Part shown: positions 1 to 5,260 of the stretch, in pieces | Layout: each line of letters begins with the position of its first letter | How positions within the stretch are numbered: the stretch's first letter is position 1 | Source of the DNA: an uncultured bacterium | Lineage (GTDB): Bacteria > Actinomycetota > Coriobacteriia > Coriobacteriales > Coriobacteriaceae | Length of the DNA stretch: 8,033 bases | Direction: 5' to 3' | NCBI GenBank assembly: GCA_905215225.1 | Contig: CAJMPM010000061.1 | Span: 1-8,033 of the forward strand | Notes under the pieces: model-generated | What the model was told of the DNA's origin: nothing | The model's input: the letters and a program-made list of their open reading frames with translations, nothing else | The model's database searches: none | Made by a program: the position numbers and the translations under genes

Positions 1-1
1 C

Positions 2-1138
2 ACGCTTCGTGGCTACAGCATCGAGGATCTGGTCAACAACGCCCAGACCGAGAACCGCTACGGCTACGAAGAAGTCGCCTATCTGCTCATCACGGGCTCG
101 CTGCCCACCAAAGAGGAACTCGACGGTTTTTGCGGACGCCTGGGTGCTTTTAGGCACCGGAGCGACGAATACGTCCGCGAGTTCCCCATGACCACGGTGT
201 CGTCGAGCATCATGAACGTGCTCCAGCGCGCCGTGCTGCTGCTCTACGCCTTCGATGCCGAGCCCGACGCCATTACACCAGAGCACGAAATCGACGTCGC
301 CATCTCCATGCTCGCCCGCCTCCCCCGTATCGCCGCCTTCGCGCATATGGCCTCGGTCGCCAAGCGCCGCGGCTCCGAGGTTCATGTACCGCACCCCACA
401 CCCGGCCTCTCCACCGCTGAGACCATCCTGCAGGTGTTACGCGGCGGCATGGCATTCACCCGCGACGAAGCCATGCTGCTCGACGTGATGCTCATGCTGC
501 ATGCCGAGCATGGCGGCGGCAACAACTCCACGTTTGCCTGCCGCGTGCTGTCCTCCTCGGCCACCGACCCGTATTCCGCCTACGCCGCGGCTATCGGCTC
601 GCTCAAGGGTCCGCGCCACGGCGGCGCCAACGCCAAGGTCGTGTCCATGCACGAGGACATCCGTGCGCATGTCTCCAATTGGGAGGACGAGGACGAGGTC
701 GCAGCCTACCTGGGCAAGATCCTCGACAAGCAGGCCTTCGACGGCACGGGTCTCATCTACGGCATGGGCCACGCCGTCTACACGCTCAGCGACCCGCGAG
801 CCGAGGTCTGCCGCCACTACGCACGCACACTTGCCGCCAAGAAGGACCTGGGCGATGAGTTCGCGCTCATCGAGCGCATCGAGCGCCTGGCACCGCAGGT
901 GATGCGCGACCACGGCATGACCAAGCCTATCTGCGCCAACATCGCCCTGTACACAGGCTTTATCTACAAGATGCTCGGCGTACCCGAAACGCTTTTTACG
1001 CCGCTATTCGCCGTCGCGCGCATGGCCGGCTGGTCGGCACACCGCATGGAAGAGCTCTTCTGCGCGCACCGTATTATTCGCCCGGCCTATCGTCCGGTGA
1101 TCGAGCCGCTGGAGTACAAGCCGCTCGCCGACCGCTAG
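2..1138 (+). CDS. gltA: Citrate synthase (citrate/2-methylcitrate synthase family), 5' end missing
   Basis: Citrate synthase condenses acetyl-CoA (or propionyl-CoA in methylcitrate synthases) with oxaloacetate in the cytoplasm. The frame is open from base 2, before the first internal ATG at 188, and begins with LRGYSIEDLV, a conserved N-terminal segment, so the true start lies left of the window. About 378 residues and the stop are present. Family signatures are clear: LKGPRHGGAN with its histidine codon at 617-619, GMGHAVYTLSDPRA with its histidine at 770-772, FTPLFAVARMAGWSAHRMEE, and a C-terminal IRPAYRP arginine region. The HAVY form of the second motif resembles the Firmicutes-type branch. 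The oddity is the third catalytic position: families normally read NVDFYSG, here it reads NIALYTG, so Ala (codon 944-946) replaces the catalytic Asp. The fold assignment is secure. Substrate preference and activity are uncertain. A strong terminator follows. Confidence 0.93.
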   Translation, partial: TLRGYSIEDLVNNAQTENRYGYEEVAYLLITGSLPTKEELDGFCGRLGAFRHRSDEYVREFPMTTVSSSIMNVLQRAVLLLYAFDAEPDAITPEHEIDVAISMLARLPRIAAFAHMASVAKRRGSEVHVPHPTPGLSTAETILQVLRGGMAFTRDEAMLLDVMLMLHAEHGGGNNSTFACRVLSSSATDPYSAYAAAIGSLKGPRHGGANAKVVSMHEDIRAHVSNWEDEDEVAAYLGKILDKQAFDGTGLIYGMGHAVYTLSDPRAEVCRHYARTLAAKKDLGDEFALIERIERLAPQVMRDHGMTKPICANIALYTGFIYKMLGVPETLFTPLFAVARMAGWSAHRMEELFCAHRIIRPAYRPVIEPLEYKPLADR

Positions 1139-1162
1139 GACGCGGACCGTTATAGAACTCGC

Positions 1163-1200
1163 GCGTGGCCAGGGAATCACCGCCCTCGGCCACGCTTTTT
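1163..1200 (+). terminator. Intrinsic terminator after citrate synthase
   Basis: GCGTGGCC at 1163-1170 pairs perfectly with GGCCACGC at 1188-1195, and TTTTT follows at 1196-1200. The stem extends inward through AGGG (1171-1174) and CCCT (1183-1186) with a single bulged C. It lies 25 bases after the citrate synthase stop, the classic position. The next gene starts 26 bases later, so that gene needs either readthrough or a promoter I could not identify. Confidence 0.9.
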
Positions 1201-1225
1201 ATGCCAGCAGAAAGGGCTGCATCAA

Positions 1226-2068
1226 ATGATTGTGTTTTCCGATATGGATGGAACGCTGTTGACGAGCGATAAGCAGATGAGCGATGCCACCTGGGCGATG
1301 CTCGACGAGCTTGCGCGCCGCGGTATTGAGTTTGTGCCCTGCACGGGGCGCCCGCTGTCGGGCATCTTTGAGCACATCCTCGCTCACCCCGCCGTACACT
1401 ACGCGGTCTGCGCCAACGGTGCCAGCGTCTGGCAGCTCGACGACGGTACGCCCACCGATGCCTCACGTGCCACGCGCATTTTGAGCCGACCGCTCGACCG
1501 CACCATCGACCCCCGCATCCATAGCATTGCCGCCGGCCATGACGTCACCTTCGATATCTTCGCGGACGGGCAGTGCTTCCTCCCCCACTCGCTCTACACG
1601 CGCCTGGACGAATTCTGCGGCGGCGACCCCCACATCGCGGCTTCGCTCAAGCGCACACGAACACCGATCGACATGGATATCGACAGCAAGATCGACGAGG
1701 TCGAGACGCTCGAACGCATCGCCATGTACTGGCACGACCCGGCCGATCGCGACGCCATCGCGGCGGCGCTCGACACGCTCGGAGGCATTGAGGTCACGCG
1801 TTCGTACGCCATGAATATCGAGGTCATGGGCGAAGGCGCCACCAAGGGAACGGCCCTCACGTGGCTGTGAGAGCATCTGGGCAAGCGTCTCGCCGACGCT
1901 TGGGCGTTCGGCGACAACATCAACGACATCCCCATGCTGCAGGCAGCGGGCCACGGCATGGCCATGATCAACGGCGAACCCGAAGACCGCGAGGCCGCCG
2001 ATGCCATCACCGAATACGACAACGACCACGACGGCGTCGCCCGCACCATCATGGCCGCCCTCGCCTAG
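1226..2068 (+). pseudogene. Cof-type HAD-IIB phosphatase interrupted by an in-frame TGA
   Basis: HAD-IIB (Cof) proteins are cytoplasmic Mg-dependent phosphatases, usually acting on sugar phosphates or other small phosphorylated metabolites. The start ATG at 1226 has a plausible ribosome site, AAAGGG, nine bases upstream. Motif I is DMDGT (residues 6-10), motif II is CTGR (39-42), and the motif III lysine is K207 in GATKGTA. Codon 215, TGA at 1868-1870, stops translation after TALTWL. The same frame then runs on for 65 codons to TAG at 2066-2068 and carries motif IV, GDNIND (1910-1927), followed by a normal C-terminus. Without the TGA the protein would have 280 residues, a normal family length. 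The 214-residue product lacks the motif IV metal ligands and is probably inactive. The simplest explanation is a recent nonsense change, for example CGA to TGA. Sequencing error or recoding remain possible. Confidence 0.8.
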
Positions 2069-2075
2069 TCATTGG

Positions 2076-2186
2076 CTAGTCGCTGGGGACGTTCTTAAAT
2101 GACTAGTCGTTGGGGACAGTCTTCTCGAAAAAGCTGCAAGGACTGTCCCCCACTGCCGGCAGAAAAGGAACGTCCCCATCTGCCGG
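2076..2186. repeat. Nested inverted-repeat (REP/BIME-like) element between convergent genes
   Basis: The outer pair is TGGGGACGTTC at 2084-2094 with GAACGTCCCCA at 2168-2178. The inner pair is GGGGACAGTC at 2112-2121 with GACTGTCCCC at 2141-2150. A third, overlapping pair is CCGGCAGA at 2156-2163 with TCTGCCGG at 2179-2186, which would compete with or rearrange the outer stem. CTAGTCGYTGGGGAC also occurs as a direct repeat at 2076-2090 and 2103-2117. The element fills the gap between the + strand HAD stop and the - strand HAD stop. It has no open frame of note and no good T-tract, so a purely terminator role is not obvious. Copying by a REP-associated transposase acting in trans is an inference. 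Confidence 0.75.
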
Positions 2187-2187
2187 A

Positions 2188-2982
2188 TTAAGCGAGACTC
2201 TCTAGCACGCGACGGAGCTCCTGCTGAACGGCGTGGTCGCGGTTGCAGCCTACGACGCGATCGGCAACCGCTTTGAGCGCAGGGCGCGCGTTTTCCATCG
2301 CGCAGCCCGTGCCGACAAAGCGAATGATCTCGTAGTCGTTCATCGAGTCGCCAAACGCCATGATCTCGTCGCGTCCAATGCCGTAATGCTCCGCGAGCTG
2401 TGCGATGCCCGAGGCCTTCGACACACCGGGCTGCATGGCATCGATCCACGCGTTGCCCGAAGGTGCAAAAGTAAAGAGCTGGCCAAGTTCACGCTGTAGC
2501 ACGTAGGCGCTGTCCATAACGGCACCGTCATCGCAAAAGATACTCGCCTTGATGATATTTACGCTGGGATCGGGCAGCTCCCAAATGCGCTCGGCATTGG
2601 GAAGGTCCTTATCGACCTCACGCACGAACTTGCACTCGTCATCGAGCAAGAAGGACTTGGTTCGGTCAAAGAGCGCAAGATGCAGATTGGGAAACGTCGC
2701 GACTGCTTGGGCGAGCCTTCGAATCGCCAGGTGCGAATACACCTCACGGTCTACCATTTTGCCGTCGGCGTAGACCTGGGCACCGTTAGCGGCGACAAAG
2801 TCCATCTTGTCGCGAACGGGCGCAAAGAACTCGCACAGGCGATCGTAGCGACGACCTGACGATGCGGCGAAATGCACGCCATGCTCGTGGAGCGCCAGAA
2901 TCAGTTCGTAGGTCTCGGGAGGCACCTGGCCGTTTTCGTCAAGCAGTGTGCCGTCCATATCGGATGCAATCAGTTTAAACAT
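2188..2982 (-). CDS. Cof-type HAD-IIB family phosphatase
   Basis: An intact 264-residue HAD-IIB hydrolase, a normal length for the Cof/YidA group of cytoplasmic Mg-dependent phosphatases. Motif I is SDMDGT (D8 nucleophile, D10 acid/base), motif II is SSGR (41-44), the motif III lysine is K189 in VSKASGI, and motif IV is GDSMND (211-216). The cap domain lies between motifs II and III, roughly residues 85-185. The substrate cannot be read from sequence; sugar phosphates or other small phosphate esters are typical. The ATG at 2982 is preceded by GGGAG with a seven-base spacing, which supports this start. It is convergent with the broken HAD gene of the same family. The 206-base gap to the upstream ade gene contains a candidate promoter and a foldable leader that covers the ribosome site. 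Confidence 0.93.
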   Translation of the reverse strand: MFKLIASDMDGTLLDENGQVPPETYELILALHEHGVHFAASSGRRYDRLCEFFAPVRDKMDFVAANGAQVYADGKMVDREVYSHLAIRRLAQAVATFPNLHLALFDRTKSFLLDDECKFVREVDKDLPNAERIWELPDPSVNIIKASIFCDDGAVMDSAYVLQRELGQLFTFAPSGNAWIDAMQPGVSKASGIAQLAEHYGIGRDEIMAFGDSMNDYEIIRFVGTGCAMENARPALKAVADRVVGCNRDHAVQQELRRVLESLA

Positions 2983-2987
2983 AGAAA

Positions 2988-3049
2988 AGCTCCCTTCGGA
3001 CTTGTTGGAATCGAACGTGTATCCGATTCCAACGTACCCAAAGGGAGCT
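2988..3049 (-). promoter_or_regulatory. Structured 5' leader sequestering the ribosome site of the HAD gene
   Basis: In the - strand sense, AGCTCCCTT (3049-3041) pairs perfectly over nine bases with AAGGGAGCT (2996-2988), which contains the GGGAG ribosome site. Nested inside, GTTGGAATCG (3033-3024) pairs perfectly over ten bases with CGATTCCAAC (3013-3004) around a ten-base loop. TTTTCT follows before the ATG, so the structure could also end transcription. It matches no riboswitch class I recognise. The function (translation control, attenuation, or terminator for ade readthrough) is inferred. Confidence 0.6.
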
Positions 3050-3052
3050 CAA

Positions 3053-3081
3053 ATAAGACTCCGCGGGCGTAAACGTTACAA
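3053..3081 (-). promoter_or_regulatory. Possible promoter for the HAD gene
   Basis: Reading the - strand, TTGTAA (3081-3076) is followed after 17 bases by TCTTAT (3058-3053). Both hexamers are imperfect matches to the sigma-70-type consensus. Transcription would begin near 3046-3049, at the 5' edge of the leader structure. Placement is plausible, sequence support is weak. Confidence 0.35.
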
Positions 3082-3159
3082 GGACCTGGCAATTAGCTCA
3101 CGCGCACCAGGGGTCCCACATTCGCTGCGCCAGGCAACGCGTCAAAGAGTGTCGCAGGC

Positions 3160-3192
3160 GACTAGCCGTTTAAGAACGTCCCCGATGACTAG
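3160..3192. repeat. Inverted copy of the GGGGACGTTC/GACTAG repeat core at the ade stop codon
   Basis: This segment matches the reverse complement of 2076-2108 at 28 of 33 positions. The identical parts are GACTAG at both ends and the 15-base core TTTAAGAACGTCCCC. The TAG stop of the adenine deaminase gene (3191-3189) is supplied by the GACTAGTC end of the repeat. The core itself contains only short self-pairing (CGTT with AACG around TTAA on the - strand), so this is a partial copy without the nested arms seen at 2112-2186. Confidence 0.7.
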
Positions 3193-4979
3193 TCGGCGTA
3201 GGTGAAGGTTGTGACGTCGAACATGCCCTCGGGGCGGATGCGGAGCGTCGGGATCACCGGCAGGGGCAGGAAGATGATGCCCATGGCGCGCGCCTTGACC
3301 ATAAAGTCGTCGTGCTGCGCGGCAACGTCCTCGGCCGTGCCTTCGCTCATCAGACCGCCGAGCGCCAGCGGAATGCGCGCCACGACCTCGCCGTTGCGCA
3401 CCAGCACGTGACCACCCTGGCCCACAGCCTCAACAGCAGCCATCATATCGGCAGCGTTATCACCCACGACGCACACGTTGTGCGAGTCGTGGCCGATCGT
3501 GGAGGCAATGGCGCCACCGGTGATGGTAAGGCCACGCACCCAGCCGCGACCGATATGCTTGCCGACAAGACCCAGGCCCGCAGGGCCATCGCCGTCGGCG
3601 CCCTCGGCCTGCAACGACACGCCGCGGCCATGGCGCTCAATCAGCATAATGCGACGCAGGCCCTCGGCGCTCTCGGGGCGAGCCATGCCCGTGATGGCCT
3701 TACCCGGCACCACGTCGATCACGGCCTCGCCCGGCTTAAAGGCATAGTCGAATACGTCGAGCGAAAGCTTCGGCAGCTTAACGGAGGCGCGCAGCTCATC
3801 GGCAAGGGCTGCGACCTCGGCCATCTCGGGTGCAATCTCGCCCACAAAGGTACCGTCCTGCGCCACCAGGGCACCGGCGGCATATACGCGATGCGGAGCC
3901 GTGGCAAACGTCAGGTCATTGAGCACCAGCAGGTCGGCACGCTTGCCCGGGGCGATGGCGCCGCGGAGCTCGTGCGGGTCGCGGCAGCCGTGGTCCAGGC
4001 CAAACGCCTCAGCCGTGGAAAGGGACGCCATGGAGATGGCGACCACGGGGTCGATACCGGCCTCAATCGCCACGCGGCAGGCGTTATCGATCATGCCAGT
4101 CGCAAGCGCGTCGGAGGGAGCACGGGCGTCAGTCGCAAAGCAGCAACGGCGGGCACGGGCAGGATTCTCCAGCAGCATCGGCGACAGGTTGGCCAGGTCA
4201 TGGCTGCACGTACCTTCGCGCAGCATCACGTACATGCCGCGGGACAGCTTGTCGAGTGCCTCCTCGGGAATCGTCGACTCATGGTCAGCGATAATACCTG
4301 CTGCGGCATAGGCGTTGAGGTCCTTGCCGGCAACGAGCGGCGCGTGACCGTCAACCTGCTTGGACGGCGTCTGGTTGGCAGCGTCGATACGAGCGCAGGT
4401 CTCGGGATCGGCCATAAAGACGCCCGGCAGGTTCATCATCTCGCCCAGGCCAAAGACATCGCCCGGATGCTCGGCAAAAAACGCCTGCATGTCAGCGGCG
4501 GTAATCACAGCGCCTGCTTGCTCATCGGGCAGCGCGGGCACGCACGAGGGCATCATGTACTTGATGGAAATGGGCGCGCGACGGCCGTCCTCGATCATAA
4601 AGCGCAAGCCGTCGAGACCGGCAACATTGGCAATCTCGTGGCTGTCGGCAATGGCGGTGGTAGTACCGCGCGTCGCGGCCATGCGAGCATACTCGGCGGG
4701 ACGGATGTTCGAAGACTCGATATGCAGATGCCCGTCAATAAAACCGGGAGCGAGATAGCGACCCTGGCAGTCGATGACCTCAGTTGCCTCGTAGGTGCCA
4801 GCAGCATCGTCGCGACCATCGTAGAGCACGCCGACGATCACGCCATCCTTGACGGCAACGCTACCGGGCGCCACGCGCTGGCCGTACACATCGACAATCT
4901 GCGCGTTGGCAAACAGCGTGTCAACGGGCACACGACCCTCGGCGGCCTCGATCACAGATCTCATGACCTCAACGGACAT
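3189..4979 (-). CDS. ade: Adenine deaminase (amidohydrolase superfamily)
   Basis: Adenine deaminase converts adenine to hypoxanthine and ammonia for purine salvage in the cytoplasm. Counting from ATG 4979 gives 596 residues, normal for the family. Candidate metal and active-site residues are present: PGFIDGHLHIESS (H84, H86), GLGEMM (E180), DGHAP (H212), DHES (H233) and an Asp at D284 in CFATDARAP. The C-terminal part, with HDSHNVCVVG and GGLMSE near residues 485-560, is the Ade C-terminal domain. The first ATG of the open frame (5075) lies inside the promoter region. The chosen start has AAAGGAG five bases upstream and is better. Oddities: many family members, as I recall, read CTDDRHP and GHID where this one reads ATDARAP and GMID. 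The stop codon lies inside a dispersed repeat. A subfamily with altered specificity is possible. Confidence 0.9.
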   Translation of the reverse strand: MSVEVMRSVIEAAEGRVPVDTLFANAQIVDVYGQRVAPGSVAVKDGVIVGVLYDGRDDAAGTYEATEVIDCQGRYLAPGFIDGHLHIESSNIRPAEYARMAATRGTTTAIADSHEIANVAGLDGLRFMIEDGRRAPISIKYMMPSCVPALPDEQAGAVITAADMQAFFAEHPGDVFGLGEMMNLPGVFMADPETCARIDAANQTPSKQVDGHAPLVAGKDLNAYAAAGIIADHESTIPEEALDKLSRGMYVMLREGTCSHDLANLSPMLLENPARARRCCFATDARAPSDALATGMIDNACRVAIEAGIDPVVAISMASLSTAEAFGLDHGCRDPHELRGAIAPGKRADLLVLNDLTFATAPHRVYAAGALVAQDGTFVGEIAPEMAEVAALADELRASVKLPKLSLDVFDYAFKPGEAVIDVVPGKAITGMARPESAEGLRRIMLIERHGRGVSLQAEGADGDGPAGLGLVGKHIGRGWVRGLTITGGAIASTIGHDSHNVCVVGDNAADMMAAVEAVGQGGHVLVRNGEVVARIPLALGGLMSEGTAEDVAAQHDDFMVKARAMGIIFLPLPVIPTLRIRPEGMFDVTTFTYAD

Positions 4980-4984
4980 ACATA

Positions 4985-4991
4985 CTCCTTT
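4985..4991 (-). promoter_or_regulatory. Ribosome binding site deciding the ade start
   Basis: AAAGGAG on the - strand lies five bases before ATG 4979. Another ATG, at 4983-4981, is out of frame and nearly touches the site. This places the start at MSVEVMRSV rather than at the far upstream in-frame ATG (5075). Confidence 0.8.
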
Positions 4992-4999
4992 AACCGTAG

Positions 5000-5035
5000 A
5001 AAAAAGCTGCGGAGCGGACAGGCCTTCACCGCAGC
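5000..5035 (-). terminator. Terminator-like hairpin in the ade leader
   Basis: On the - strand, GCTGCGG (5035-5029) pairs with CCGCAGC (5012-5006), and six T follow (5005-5000). The hairpin lies between the candidate ade promoter and the ade ribosome site. Transcripts from that promoter would therefore meet a terminator about 40 bases after starting. An inner alternative pairing, GCGG with CCGC, could compete. This suggests attenuation of ade, but the leader is too short to hold a purine riboswitch aptamer between this promoter and the hairpin. Confidence 0.6.
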
Positions 5036-5047
5036 AAACCAATAGCC

Positions 5048-5075
5048 ATTGTATGCCCAAACGATGGGTCAGCAA
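5048..5075 (-). promoter_or_regulatory. Candidate ade promoter
   Basis: Reading the - strand, TTGCTG (5075-5070) is followed after 16 bases by TACAAT (5053-5048), a good -10 hexamer. Transcription would start near 5041 and leave a leader of about 62 bases before the ade ATG. Confidence 0.55.
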
Positions 5076-5125
5076 TACGCCTCCCCGCTTAACGGCACCG
5101 CCAAATGATCCCTTGGGGACGGAGG

Positions 5126-5197
5126 AAAAAAGTTGCGGTGGAATAGTTCCTGCCTGGGCGCCCGTATGGCATTTTTAGGAACTATTTCACCGCAACT
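5126..5197 (-). terminator. Long hairpin with 21-bp arms and T-tract (second terminator or repeat)
   Basis: The arms 5131-5151 and 5177-5197 are inverted repeats over 21 positions with one mismatch, a G-U type pair. They enclose a 25-base loop that contains the palindrome GGGCGCCC. On the - strand six T follow the stem (5131-5126), as in an intrinsic terminator downstream of tyrS. The arms are much longer than a normal terminator needs, and a better-placed terminator already lies next to tyrS. A repeat element that also terminates is therefore equally likely. GGGGAC, the word shared with the other repeats, lies just outside at 5115-5120. Confidence 0.65.
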
Positions 5198-5198
5198 C

Positions 5199-5229
5199 AA
5201 AAGACCGCAGTCGGGAGTTCCGGCTGCGG
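5199..5229 (-). terminator. Intrinsic terminator of tyrS
   Basis: On the - strand, CCGCAGCCGG (5229-5220) pairs with CCGACTGCGG (5214-5205) with one wobble and a five-base loop, and TTTT follows (5202-5199). It begins 31 bases after the tyrS stop, and only one base separates it from the longer hairpin downstream. Confidence 0.8.
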
Positions 5230-5260
5230 CCTTGTTGCACTTGTGAGGTCAACTTGCCCG

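Noticed and set aside
1861..2079. Open frame starting GTG near the HAD stop codon, as a possible overlapping gene
   Set aside because: The protein is Arg/His-rich without motifs. The HAD frame through the same bases carries the conserved GDNIND motif.
2988..3049. tRNA-like reading of the HAD leader (seven-bp outer stem plus a GTTCGATTCC word on the - strand)
   Set aside because: At 62 bases it is too short, has no D-arm or anticodon arm, and the GTTCGATT word is part of the ten-bp inner stem and not a T-loop.
3082..3116. Inverted repeat GGACCTGG with CCAGGGGTCC as an ade terminator
   Set aside because: The stem has a two-base bulge and a 17-base loop, and no T-tract follows on the - strand, so support is too weak.
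3312..5045. Long + strand open frame of 577 codons over ade
   Set aside because: It is antisense to the adenine deaminase gene, has no recognisable motif, and its Arg/His/Gly-rich content is typical of a reverse-strand shadow.
5006..5260. Purine riboswitch upstream of ade
   Set aside because: The space between the candidate promoter and the hairpin is too short for the aptamer, and I could not find the conserved loop-loop and junction pattern in the wider gap.
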